64,000 nt of DNA from Laburnicola sp. R22_1 (taxonomy: Eukaryota > Ascomycota > Dothideomycetes > Pleosporales > Didymosphaeriaceae). Numbering within the stretch: position 1 is the first letter of the stretch; each line of letters begins with the position of its first letter. The notes beneath the pieces are model-generated. The model saw only the letters and a program-made list of their open reading frames with translations, did no database searches and was not told the origin of the DNA. Shown piece by piece: positions 43,488-53,803 of this stretch. The stretch lies in contig JACONQ010000018.1 in the NCBI GenBank assembly GCA_014281115.1, positions 62,001 through 126,000 on the forward strand, written 5' to 3'. The position numbers and the translations under genes are program-made.

Positions 43488-44534
43488 TTACTCCTCCCCC
43501 GCAAACAACAACCCACACTCCCTCCTCACCTTCTCCGTAACAGCCACAACATCCCTACTCAGCCTCTCCAACACGGCCGCCCCCTCCCAATCCCCATGTT
43601 CAATAATCCGCGCAAACTCCTCGGCCTCATGCCAAAGATTCCCTTCTCTCTTTTCCCCATCTCCTCCAATTGGCTGCTCCCCACCCCCCACCCCCACCCC
43701 AACTTCCACCTTCTCCTTCGTCCCCGCATCCCAAATCTCCACCCCCTCAATATCCGTCACACTCGCCGTCCTCACCGTTCCCCCCTCCCCATAAACCTCG
43801 CACGGCGCCCCACTATCCCACATCTTACTACACTGCACCTGCACCACGAAACCCCCCTGAGCCGGATACCGCATGACCAGCACACCCCCACCATCCGCGC
43901 CCGTCGCCACCTTCACAGGGAAATACGTCGCCTCGCTCGGCGCGCCAAACAACCGTATCGCAGCCGCCACGCAATACACGCCCAGATCGACAAGCGCGCC
44001 GCCGCCCATAGCAAGCGAGAAGACGTTAGGCGGGGGATCCGCGCCCGCGAGGACGGCGTCGTAGCGCGAGCTGCGCTGGCTGTAGACGAACGATGCGCCG
44101 CGGATGGGTTGGATTTTCGGGAGGGCGCGCTGCAAAGCTTGGAAGCCTGGTTCTTGGATGTGGCGGTAGGCTTCGATGAGGAAGACGCGCTTTTCTTTCG
44201 CGAGGGTGAAGAGCGCGTCGAGGGAGGCGGCGTTGCTGCAGGCGGGCTTCTCGAGGATGACGTGTTTGCCGGCGTGGAGCGCTTGGTGTGCGTGCGTGAA
44301 GTGGTGCATGTTGGGGGAGGCGATGTAGACTGCTGTCATGGTTTGGTCGGCGAAGAAGGAAGCGAGGGAGGTGTAGAGGGTTGGGTGCCTGTCTGGGTAT
44401 TTTGCGGCGAAGTGGGAGGCGGATTCGGGGGTGCGCGAGTAGATGGCTGTGAGGGTCCATTTGGAGGTCGAGTGTGCGGAGGTGACGAAGGAGTGGGTGA
44501 TCCAGTTTGTGCCGATGATGCCGAAGTTGAGCAT
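43488..44534 (-). CDS. Gfo/Idh/MocA-family NAD(P)-dependent oxidoreductase
   Basis: A single exon encodes 348 aa. The N terminus is a Rossmann fold starting FGIIGTNWI. The family hallmark EKPA is at 95-98 after AGKHVIL. The downstream helix with EAYRHIQEPGFQ supplies the sugar-side residues, and GGGALVDLGVYCVAAAIRLF matches the GG..LD.G.Y...... motif, with Asp and Tyr as in dehydrogenases. Members oxidise or reduce sugars, inositol or trans-dihydrodiols; the substrate cannot be fixed. A Gly-rich, low-complexity loop (VGVGVGGGEQPIGGDGEKRE) near residue 280 is probably disordered. No targeting signal is visible, so it is likely cytosolic. Confidence 0.9.
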   Translation of the reverse strand: MLNFGIIGTNWITHSFVTSAHSTSKWTLTAIYSRTPESASHFAAKYPDRHPTLYTSLASFFADQTMTAVYIASPNMHHFTHAHQALHAGKHVILEKPACSNAASLDALFTLAKEKRVFLIEAYRHIQEPGFQALQRALPKIQPIRGASFVYSQRSSRYDAVLAGADPPPNVFSLAMGGGALVDLGVYCVAAAIRLFGAPSEATYFPVKVATGADGGGVLVMRYPAQGGFVVQVQCSKMWDSGAPCEVYGEGGTVRTASVTDIEGVEIWDAGTKEKVEVGVGVGGGEQPIGGDGEKREGNLWHEAEEFARIIEHGDWEGAAVLERLSRDVVAVTEKVRRECGLLFAGEE

Positions 44535-45446
44535 TGTGGTGGACGGGAGAGAGGTAAAGACGGGACGAGGGAGAACTGATAGTAAATATTCGTAGAGAGA
44601 CGATCTTTTCAGATGTGTGCTGTTGGGATTACAATACGAGACTGTTGATGTCGTAACCCCACTTGCACCAGCGAACTCTTTTTATTAGATAGTCATCAGC
44701 TAAAGCTTGGAAGCGCATCATCGTTCATTATTACGTACCTTTTTCGTAGAATTGAGTTTCAAGTGGCTGACCTTGGAAAGCAAGTCTGTTATGTTGTGGG
44801 GGGAGCTCTTCTGGGTGTGAAGCAACCTGGAGTTGCTCGGGGAAGACCGCGACGTCACCGAACGCGGGGAATCTACCTGGGTACTCTTCTACCGTAGCCT
44901 CCACCGTTGCCTACAGGTTATAGGAGCCATCCGCATCTTGAACAATGAGATAAGTCCTGCAGCGTGCTATCTGCTTGTGCATGGGTCGGCTTGCGTGCTT
45001 CCATGGCTGTCTGGCTCTCGAGGTCCGAATGCGGTTAGCTCCAGCTCTCACAGCAACGGTTGAACAACCCCAACAGTCAACATTACTTGAGCGGTTCCCT
45101 GCCAATGAAAAGTAGACCAAAACCCGATTCATTCCTAAGCACACGCGGTAAAACATATGATTTCAAAAGATCCTAGAATACACGCCATCAAATGGGATCC
45201 CATGTTACCGCCCATCGATGCCATTATCTACCATGCTCACAACTCGTCTTCATCCCCAACCCACCTGCAGTGCCTGTCCTTCGGGCACCCAAAAAAATAC
45301 ACAAATTTAGACGTACAACGAGGCGCTTGGAACGCCACGCCAGTGCAGCAGAAGGTCGTGCCATACGTGTCCAACTCATATTGATGCCGAGATTTCGATT
45401 GCAGAATATTTGCCGCGCACTGCAATCGTGTAGTACGTCCGGGCGT
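44535..45446. other. Intergenic, no supported gene
   Basis: It lies between the oxidoreductase start and the 3' end of the V-ATPase gene. Short frames only. Confidence 0.5.
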
Positions 45447-46354
45447 TTAGCATTGTGCTTCGGCACCCCGCGAGTTCATGAGCAGGGCAACGATGAGACC
45501 GTACAGACCTGTCTCGGGTTAGCGGCACCATTCGGAGCATGAGAGCTTCTTGTACACACCCAAGACTTCGGCGAAAATGAGAATCAGGATCATGCCGACG
45601 AACAACCGCGGCTGTTGGGCGGTTCCTCGTACACCAGCGTCTCCGACAATTCCAATGGCAAAACCAGCAGCCATACCAGCGAGACCGACAGAGAGACCGG
45701 CGCCGAGCTGAATAAAGTTGGTGAAGAGTGGGCTACCCTGCTTGAGGTCGTTGGAGATCAGGACGGACACGACGAGGCCGTAGATACCGATGATACCAGC
45801 CATGACGACGGGGATAATGTCTGCACCGCGTCAGCTAGCTCCATCAAACGCCCTCGTTTCATCGCATATGATGCGCAACGAGCTGCAGATCGGACGCTTA
45901 GGCGGTCGAGGTAAGAGACGTACTCTTGACGATCAGATCAGGGCGCAGGACACCCATGGCCGAGACACCGACGCCAGCCTTGGCGGTTCCGTAGGCGGCG
46001 CCGAAGCAGGTGAAGACGATGGCTGAGGTGCAGCCCATCGCACCAAAGAAGGGCTATCATCCGTCAGCACGAGCACTACTTGGTGTATACAGCGCCGGAT
46101 GCGCAGGGCGGACGGTGGTCGCGGAACGCCGCAGGGAGCAGTGACAGGAGGCGAGGCAGCTTCTGGTGACTTACGGCATAGACGGGGCTGTTGGGACGCC
46201 AGTTAGCAGTTGTTTGTATTGATGCATTGCCGCGGGTGTGCTCGCCACGACAGCGGGAGGTACAGGGGAGCTCGAGCTTATCTCAGAGGCAAGCTGGAGC
46301 TGTTGCCTCCTGCGGGAGCTGGTGGACTCACCAGGAATCCGTGATGGTGGCCAT
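45447..46354 (-). CDS. VMA3: V-type H+-ATPase proteolipid subunit c
   Basis: Five exons are modelled: 46354-46332, 46187-46175, 46053-45924, 45820-45560 and 45508-45447. They encode 162 aa, the exact family size. The protein forms the proton-carrying ring of the Vo sector in the vacuolar membrane. Exon 2 is a 13-nt micro-exon, and its inclusion yields the near-invariant [19 protein letters not shown]. Four transmembrane helices follow, with [12 protein letters not shown], a second half [19 protein letters not shown], and the essential Glu140 in helix 4 (LIFAEVLG). The last exon restores [19 protein letters not shown]. Reading through the last intron would replace this with an aberrant end. 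It is divergent from the Snu13 gene, starts about 500 bp apart. Subunit c' (Vma11) is similar, but the CPVYAPFFG start favours c. Confidence 0.95.
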
Positions 46355-46747
46355 GGTGAATGTGTCGACGTGCTCGCGTGTCTGATGATGCGGAATCGAG
46401 ATCGGAACGAGATGTGGACGGGGCGATTTGGCGGATGGAGGTGTCGAGGTGGTGACGATGGATGGCTGTGAGGTTCAGTTCTGTCGGCCGCGCGCCTTGC
46501 CGAGATTGGCGCTAGCCCGCCACGTGACTTCATATGTGCCCAGATTACGTACGCATCTCGGGACTTTTTTTCTGGCGTGTGCGCGACCGCGAAGCCTTGA
46601 CGTCGACTCTCTCTCACCACGCGCATTTGGAACAGGCGAGCAACGCAGTGTACGTATCTTGCTGTGTTCCAGTATCTAAATGCTCGTTATCTGCCTGCTA
46701 ATAAAATCAGGAACCCTCCTCCGGGCGAGCAACGCAGTGAACCTACC

Positions 46748-46789
46748 CATCGTGAACCGACCGACTCTCATCGCGAACCGGCCAACTCT
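46748..46789 (+). repeat. 21-bp tandem duplication upstream of SNU13
   Basis: Two 21-bp units (CATCGTGAACCGACCGACTC and a close copy) lie head to tail 68 bp before the SNU13 start. A 15-bp sequence, GCGAGCAACGCAGTG, also occurs twice nearby, around 46636 and 46729. These may be promoter elements of the divergent gene pair. Confidence 0.7.
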
Positions 46790-46856
46790 TATCCCACCGC
46801 AAAGTCATATACTTATACCTACCTCGACGCGCCCCATACCGCTTCGGCCTATCACC

Positions 46857-47566
46857 ATGTCCTATGAGGATGATAGCATCTGCCCTAAGGCACGTCGCTC
46901 GCCACTCGAATGCGTTGGATAACCGCTAATCAACTCCCAGGCCGACCAAGCCCTCACCACTGAGATCCTCGACTTGGTTCAACAGGTAAACAAGACTGTG
47001 GAACTATGATTTGTACACGAGTCTAACAGAACGTAGGCGTCCCACTTTCGCCAGCTGAAGAAGGTATGAAACACCGCCCCATCGCTATTCGACCTGGGAA
47101 CCTTTGATCATGGGCCCATGCTGACGATTTGGCAGGGCGCGAACGAGGCGACAAAGACGCTGAATCGGGGTATTTCCGTAAGGACTTCCGTTCCAGACGT
47201 CTGGCTGCGTGACTGATTCAATCTACAGGAGATCATCATCTTAGCTGCGGATACGAGCCCCTTGGCTATCATCCGTCATTTGGAGCTCTTGTGTGAAGAC
47301 AAGAATACTCGTGAGTGCTCACTCTGTACCCTCCTGTACGAGAATACGAACTCATCCCATTCACAGCTTACATCTACATACCGTCGAAGATGGCACTCGG
47401 CCGAGCTTGTGGAGTCTCCCGGTCGGTCATCGCTTGCAGGTAAGATCTAGTTCTCCGCGAAATGTGTGTATGTCGTTCTAATCATCGTAGCATCACCCAA
47501 AACCCGGCCTCAGATCTCATGGCGCAGATTCAGGCCCTCAAAGTCAAGGTCGAGCAAATTATCTAA
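46857..47566 (+). CDS. SNU13: U4/U6.U5 tri-snRNP and box C/D snoRNP protein Snu13 (15.5K)
   Basis: Seven short exons are modelled: 46857-46889, 46941-46985, 47037-47063, 47136-47177, 47229-47310, 47367-47439 and 47491-47566. They sum to 125 aa, matching Snu13. It is an L7Ae-family protein that binds the kink-turn of U4 snRNA and box C/D snoRNAs. The spliced product shows KGANEATKTLNRGISEIII with AADTSPLAII, the L7Ae RNA-binding core. LLCEDKNTPYIYIPSKMALG and CGVSRSVIACSIT follow. The first intron appears to have a GC donor (AAG|GCACGT), needed to join MSYEDDSICPK to ADQALTTEILDL. The Arg-Glu pair in IIRHLELLCED differs from the Leu-Pro usual at these two sites. The start exon is the least certain part. 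Confidence 0.93.
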
Positions 47567-47912
47567 GCTCTCACCAGCTTCCGGCCAGGTAAGAATACGA
47601 AAGATGTGATGGCATTTGATTTCTGATTGGGTTGGGGGGTTCGAACTCCTTGGAATGGAATACTTCCTCGGTGGTTCATTCGGATATGAGGATGATGTAC
47701 TAGATAGCAAATCAAGTGCTGACTCCGATACTTCCCGACTCCCTATCTTCCCAAAGTGACTATATAACTCGAGTCAACTGTACTTTCGCTAGCACAAATG
47801 ACCCATTGATCTATGTCGCGTTCCACCTGGGAATTCACACCTGGTTAGAATGAATGTGTCGTCAAGCTTCTAACATCCCGGTAGCGCGTAAGAGTAATGC
47901 CTACCCGCGAAG

Positions 47913-48255
47913 CTATATACAGTGTTTTGTACCCGGATAGCCATGCAACGCCTTGGAGAATTGCGCAAATTGGTTGAACATATAGTTTAGCCCAAAAGGC
48001 GAACTATCATGTTCAAGATTTACTAAGACCGCCTGCCGTAAACAGTCAAATGCTCTAGTTGGGATCAGAGACCAGTCTGGGAATGGCCAGTCAGCGCAGC
48101 TCTTTGGTTCCGCATCCCGAGAAGACATTGCGATGCTTCTTACCAGCGTATTCAACCAGAAGCAGTCAAAAAGTTGATGGAACGGGTCGATGATTCTTCA
48201 AAATAGGCGATCTACGCTTTTTCTGAAGGATGTTGTAGTTAAAAGATGGTTGGAG
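47913..48255 (-). pseudogene. Coding-like relic, family unknown
   Basis: A minus-strand frame reads IIDPFHQLFDCFWLNTLVR, then DWPFPDWSLIPTRAFDCL and LNYMFNQFAQFSKALHGYPG, with a protein-like composition. A TGA just upstream (near 48206, consistent with CGA to TGA) separates it from FSNHLLTTTSFRKSVDRLF in the same frame. No start Met or splice context is convincing. It may be the remains of a longer gene. The family is not recognised. Confidence 0.25.
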
Positions 48256-48476
48256 AATGTTGTAGTAAAAATATGATTGAAGTCTGGAAGTAATTTATAC
48301 ATCTGTATGAGAAATTGTGCTAGTACAATGTCTATCTGTCCATCTACAGAAGAACGAACATACTCCCTCTTAGACGTTGACAATGGTGCAATTAAATCAT
48401 TGTTCATTATGCTATCTTCACAACTATACTCCGCACAGCAGGAAACTACAATCACATTTATTCATTGTGTTTTGAG

Positions 48477-48630
48477 AGGGGCCGGCCGATTTGCACATGC
48501 TCATGAACAGTCCCTAAACAGCCAAACCTGTCTTATTGCTTTACCTTGTTTCAAAGCGTTTTTCTAGCACCCCTACAGCTTTCTATAACAGCGTTATACT
48601 GTGTACCGAGAGTGCGCGAAGTCTTCTTGA
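48477..48630 (-). mobile_element. Short retroposon-like repeat, copy C (154 bp)
   Basis: This copy is flanked by an exact 15-bp direct duplication TCATTGTGTTTTGAG at 48462-48476 and 48631-48645. On the minus strand it shares with copy A the order GGTACAC, AACGCTGT, GAAAGCTGT, GGTGCT, GGTAAAGCA, GACAGGTT and GGGACTGTTC. It is more diverged than copy A, and its extra end contains CGGCCGGCCCC. Confidence 0.75.
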
Positions 48631-49535
48631 TCATTGTGTTTTGAGTGCCCGGACTGCAATTTCACACAACAAAGACAGTGCTACTTCAAATGACTTTTTG
48701 TAGTGGGAATTGATTGATTTTGAGATTCCACCCAGTACATGTCAGAATTCACGGTACCTGTTCCCTCATAGCACCCTCCACCCGTATCCTCCCACCACAT
48801 TAAAAAAAACCCTCAACTCTCAACCCTCAACCCCCAAGCAACCCACACCCAAACTCACACGCACATCCACGCCCGTGCCCACGCCTACGCCCAGTCCACG
48901 CGGCTCCGCCCCGCACGTTTCATCCTCCGCTCCCGCCTTGGCACCCACGCCATCGCCAAGCCAAAACACAAGACAATGCTGAGACCACGGCGGTCATGCT
49001 TAGCTCGAGCTTAACAACGTCGCGCCGCGCTCCAGGTGTGTGGGAACGCGATCGTGGGATCCGCAGGCGTGTCAGGTCCGGATTTGGAATCTGGAATCTA
49101 GGGGAAGGGGAAGAAGGCGAGTAGAAAAGTGATACGGAAATGGAGAGTAAAGTCTTTGTTGTTGAGCGGAGCGAAGTGGAAGGTTTGAAAGGGCTGTTGC
49201 TGTTGCTGTTGTCGCGAGAGAACGGGGGCGGATCATCGACTCAGCAGACAGGACGAGCGAAGATGGAAGTTTGATCACTTAATCGTTCATTGAATCTATA
49301 TTTTTCTCCCACCACCGTGTCTCCGAGTACTCCTCAATAACTCCAACGTTCGTAGTAGTAGTTTACTCCCAAAATCTTGTCGTAGTATCTAGTATCCATC
49401 CATCTTACACCAAATTATCCCATCGTGAAAGGAAAAAGCCTCAGATGATATCATCCCCAATTCGAACCTCCCCACGCGGACTTCTTATCTTATAGGTATC
49501 AATGGCCGGGAACCAACCATGCCCCGTCTCGACGT

Positions 49536-50186
49536 TCAGACCTCAGTGATAGCGACAAGCGTCATCTTGGGTGCCTCCGACTCCTCGGCGACGACGTCGT
49601 CACGCTTGACCTTCCGCGCTTCACCCTCGCCCGCACCGGCGCCGTTGGCGGCAGAGTTGGCAGGGACATTGATGCCGGCGTTGACGATCATGCCGATACC
49701 CGCATTCTCAGTGCCCATCTCAACCTTGGGCTGGTCTTTCATAGCCTCGCGGGCATAGCTGAGCGCTGCGTTGAAGCTGTTGATATCGCGCTTGATCCAC
49801 TGGGTGGCGGCTTCGACGGCAGCCAGGTGTTCGTTCACGGGCTCGGCTTCGCGCTTCCGCAACATGTTGATGGCGCGGGCGAGGTTGCTTCGTTTTGCTG
49901 CTTCACCCTCAGCCGGCTGTTCGCCTTCTGCCGGAGCCTCTGCTGGGGCTTCGCCTCCCTGCTGCTCTTCCCCGGCTGGCTGTTCTTGCTGACCTTGTTG
50001 TGCGCCCTGCTGGGCGCCCTGGGCAAGCGTGGCCATCAATTCTGACGCACCTTCAGCACCACCGGCGCCCAGTGATATTTCACCATCACCGACTACCAGG
50101 GCAGGAGAGTAGGCGCCCAAGTTGATGTTAAGCGGTACAGCGCCAACGGCGGCCACGAGAGCAATGAGGACGTGCTGAGGAAGCAT
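49536..50186 (-). CDS. Secreted Gln/Glu/Ala-rich protein with Lys-Arg processing sites
   Basis: A single exon encodes 216 aa, starting at the first ATG (MLPQHVLIALVAAVGAVPLN), which supplies a classical signal peptide. The next 90 residues are low complexity, rich in Gln, Glu, Gly, Ala and Pro. Dibasic sites of the Kex2 type follow at AAKR, LRKR, IKR and VKR, cutting out segments that begin SNLARAINML, EAEPVNEHLA and DINSFNAALS. The EAEP after KR resembles the Glu-Ala spacer removed by Ste13 in yeast alpha-factor precursors. It contains no Cys. It may be a precursor of secreted peptides, or simply a disordered cell-surface protein. The family is not recognised. Confidence 0.75.
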   Translation of the reverse strand: MLPQHVLIALVAAVGAVPLNINLGAYSPALVVGDGEISLGAGGAEGASELMATLAQGAQQGAQQGQQEQPAGEEQQGGEAPAEAPAEGEQPAEGEAAKRSNLARAINMLRKREAEPVNEHLAAVEAATQWIKRDINSFNAALSYAREAMKDQPKVEMGTENAGIGMIVNAGINVPANSAANGAGAGEGEARKVKRDDVVAEESEAPKMTLVAITEV

Positions 50187-53100
50187 TTTGGCGGTTGGAT
50201 AAAACAAGAACTGAATGAACGATTTAGTGATCTTGAAAAAAAGTGATGGTAAATCTAGTCGCCCGGCGACAGAAAAGACTGATTAGGATAATCGGTAAGA
50301 AGTGAAGGTGAGTGGCCGGACTGGAGAGCAAAAGAATGGGTCGATTATCGTCTTATATCGACGTGAAGCTCTGGCCTGGAAATCTTCATATCGCCCCCGC
50401 CAAGCCAACCCCACGGTTTGAAGGGAGCTTGAAACTTCTGTGAAGCCGAGCCAAGAGATCTAGGTGACGAAAGGCAAGTGTGCCAGTGCCTTTCACGATG
50501 CCGACAGCTTGCCAAGACGCTTCGTCTGTTTGAAGCCAGCACGAAACTTCGTTGATGCCGCGCCAATAAGCCTGGCCGCGCGGATGGACATGCAGGACAA
50601 GCGATCCATAAGTGGGACCGTGAGGTCTGGATCATCGCGAGGTGGTCTGGATTGGGGTGCACATCTTGTCACACTTGGTTCTGGATGAACGACAGTTCAG
50701 GCCGCAGTGGCGACGGTGAACTGTGTCTTTGTGGTCGCGTCCCAAGGTTACGCTGTTCTCAATGACTAGGAAAGTACACTCGCACATGTGGCGAGGTGAT
50801 CACGACTCTTCCGTCGTGTTCACGCCGTGAACCACAAGAGTGACCTTTGGAACTGCCGCAGCGTACGCGTCGCGCATGATGGCCGAGCTTGGCTACGAGC
50901 GCGATTTTCTGGCTGCCAAGTGTGCAAAGCAAAACAAGCAGTGACCAGCCTGACTCGCACCAGATAAGAAGCTGCCAGGCCTCGTCTGTGCAAATGGGAG
51001 CAGAGGCGCACTTGGCGATGTTTCTCCCACAGCGTTCGTCGAGGTGACTGGGGAAGAACTCGGTGCCTGGGCGCTTTGAGCTTCGCGTGGAGAAGCTTCT
51101 GTCGAGACGGATAGCGTGTTAGCCAAGCAGAGCGGCGAAAGGCTTAGGAGGCCAATTGGATGGGAGGTTGGCCAGGCCCACAGGCTTGAGGCTCATCGCT
51201 CTCTCCTGGATGGATGCTGCAGATGTGCGACGACCGTCTTTCTTAGTCCCGCCGGGCAATTGCTCGATACATACAGGACGCATGGGGGTGTGGCGGGTCG
51301 TGGAGCCGCCTGTGGGTGGACGGGCTGACACGGACGTAACAGGCATGCATAGCCTGTCTCATCGCACCGAATTCAACAACTTCAGCATGGAGAAAGGATC
51401 GGATAATAAGAAAGCTGGGCGCATATGCACACGCGGAGGCTCAGTATAATTGCAGTGTTGGGAAGGTAATGAGCGCGGAAGATAAAACTGATCGTCGTTG
51501 AGATGGGAGAGAGAAGAGGGCACCAAGCGAGGAGGCGGCATTGCTTAGCGCATTGATTTGTTTTTCCGTTCCGCGACGACTCGGGCTCGGGCATGCCCCA
51601 CGGCTTTGTTGACGGCCACATTCAACACCTTGGCAGAGACGGTGCTGTGGTACTCGCATCTCGATGTTTTGCTGGACCCTTTTGCTCGCCGGACTTTTTT
51701 TTTCATAGCTGCGGTGTGCCTCTCGCGTTGTCCCGATGCTGTACGTTCCAAGGCTGAGTGCGACAAGAGTCCCGATCGAGGTTGTGCAACGTCAATTCTT
51801 TGTCTTTTTGGAAATGCGAACTGCCATGGAGAGGATCCCTGTCCGATTGTATGCCTACAACAGACCCTTCTTTGTCTCCAAGCTGTCAGCGGCACTCGGC
51901 ACATTGCTTAGACAAAATCAAGACTTACAAGAGTTATAGCGCGACGTAGCTGAGGCGCTTCGACTAGGATGTCGCGCTTGCTGCTCTCTTCCTCTCGCGT
52001 TCAAATACGAAATACGCCGTCTTTTTGTCTTCCTTTCATCATCCACCTATACATACTGGTACGCTCATCTCATCTACAGTTCTGCAGGAGAAACCATCCG
52101 TTACGACCCAATCCGTTCGTACGAATATGAGGCTCAGTGCCAGCCTGCCAGGGCGCGCACGCTGGAGACGACCGATTCTAGTCCCCAGATGACGACAGCC
52201 GATGACACTCGCCAAAGCAGTAATGACGATGGAGATGTTGGGGAACGTCCATCAAATATATATGTCGAGCATCGAGTGACTGCGAGCTGCTGCAGTAGAT
52301 TGTTGAGATGAGAAATACGAACCCGATCGTGCCTGGGAGATGCTGGTTCTGTATCAAAGACCCAAGAGACGGGACACACTTCACGAGTTCTGCGAAGAGG
52401 AGTGGGATAGCATTTGGAGGAAAGCTAGATTCAACGCGATTCTACAGGCGAAGACGAGGCCAAAGACGACACAGTGGCACTTATTCCAACACTTGCTGAG
52501 AGCGGGCGGCCTCGCAAGGCAAAGGAAGAAGCATTAAAAAGGTACAGTCTCAGGACCAAAGGGCGTAATCGGTCGAACAGCTAGTAGTGGCATTCGTTGG
52601 TGTCTCTCACGGTTTATAGAAAATATCTTCCTCTAACATCAGCTTTATTATTTTTGCCGTAGCAAGATGAAGCTTCCCATTTGTACGCTGTCAGCTTGCT
52701 ATCGTGAGTTTGAATTCACTTTCGAAATTTTGCAGGGCTGGTAGACTGCACTCACGAAGTGCCGCCAGGCTCCCCTACTTCCAGCACGTCGTTTCCCCAA
52801 CTAGTACCGCTGGTTGACCACCAGTCAAAACCCCGCCCATTCACTTCAATCATCTCATTGCCCTTCGATTTTCCAGACGTAATTCTAGAACGTCTTACTC
52901 CTGCGTGTGGGACGCACCGTGTACGATTTGTGACATGGCACAACAAAGCACTCTCCACCCGCACACCCACCAAGCGCATCCCTACATCCTTAATACAAAC
53001 TTGCACATAGTAACACGCCCAGCAATGCAGCGCGACAAAAAACAAGCCCACCCAGTAAATCGCACCTAGCTACATACCTCCCATCGCCACTAACACTCGA

Positions 53101-53336
53101 ACCTCGGCCCACCCCATCGTGATTCACAGTGTTCCAACCAAACCCTAACCAGCAACGCAGCCGCCCCACTGGCGCACAAAGCCCACCAGGCGACCCCACT
53201 TTGAAAATCTCCGCATCCATAGCTTCCAACAAGTTGCAAGCCCTTTCTTTGCCCGAGACTATTTTTTGATACTGTATTTAATATTACAATTTGAAAAATT
53301 TTCCATCTCAAGTACAACAGGTACAACAAATAGGCA
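50187..53336. other. Gene-poor interval
   Basis: About 3.1 kb has no intact gene. Coding-like remnants occur near 51730-51960 (LLRQNQDLQEL, then a TAG, then RDVAEAL) and 52088-52537. The rest is unremarkable. Confidence 0.45.
52088..52537 (+). pseudogene. Coding-like relic or unrecognised spliced gene
   Basis: After a TTCTGCAG that could be an acceptor, one frame reads ETIRYDPIRSYEYEAQC and ETTDSSPQMTTADDTRQSS to a TGA near 52312. A second frame then reads EKYEPDRAWEMLVLYQRPKR, EEEWDSIWRKARFNAIL and TQWHLFQHLLRAGGLARQRK to a stop at 52537. The composition is protein-like, but no intron of normal length joins the two in phase. The family is not recognised. Confidence 0.3.
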
Positions 53337-53419
53337 GGCTCGGTGGTGTAGTTGGTTATCACGTCAGTCTAACATTGTTAGCGCACTGAAGGTCCCGAGT
53401 TCAAACCTCGGCTGAGTCA
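53337..53419 (+). tRNA. tRNA-Val (AAC) with 9-nt intron
   Basis: The cloverleaf folds by eye. The acceptor GGCTCGG pairs with CTGAGTC (with G-U pairs), followed by discriminator A. The D stem is GTG/CAC, the anticodon stem TCAGT/ACTGA, and the T arm CCGAG-TTCAAAC-CTCGG. The anticodon loop reads CTAACA, then 9 extra bases (TTGTTAGCG), then C. This places a short intron after position 37, the canonical eukaryotic site, and gives anticodon AAC. A T-rich tract follows as terminator. Confidence 0.93.
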
Positions 53420-53430
53420 TTTCTTTTTTG
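53420..53430 (+). terminator. RNA polymerase III terminator of the tRNA
   Basis: The sequence right after the discriminator base is TTTCTTTTTT, containing a T6 run, the standard pol III stop. Confidence 0.85.
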
Positions 53431-53803
53431 CTGGTTTCCTGCAATCCTCCTGTGCTTGAACTGCTGTTTTTTGTGGCGGCATTTTTTGCGCAGGGAGGGC
53501 GGGGTGTGAGAGTTGTTTTGCATAGGAATAGTCGTTAATTTGTGTTTTTAATGGCCTGTGAATGAGAGAGGTGAATAGAATCGCGTTGGTGTGAGAGGAG
53601 ATTTGGGAATAATGCATCGTTTGTTGTGAGTATGGTTACAAGGTTTCATGTACAAGAAAAGCTTCTGGCCTTGACGGCACGGCGCATAGAAAAGCGTACA
53701 TCACTACCCCGTGATCTCATGGCCTGCTCTCTCCTCTGTCTGTCCCTTGGCATCCCCTCATTATCTTTCATCCCGTCAAGTGTGTCCTCCCTCACACCAC
53801 CTT

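Larger units (their letters stand above)
47567..49535. other. Intergenic with coding relic and repeat copy C
   Basis: It holds a minus-strand coding-like relic (47913-48255), the SINE-like copy C (48477-48630) and a CA/CC-rich stretch near 48790-48960. No intact gene is seen. Confidence 0.5.

Noticed and set aside
43443..44579. Plus-strand frame of 378 codons
   Set aside because: It is antisense to the Gfo/Idh/MocA oxidoreductase, whose motifs are complete.
48710..48982. Plus-strand Pro/Thr-rich frame
   Set aside because: It is a low-complexity CA/CC-rich stretch and the protein-like composition follows the DNA bias.
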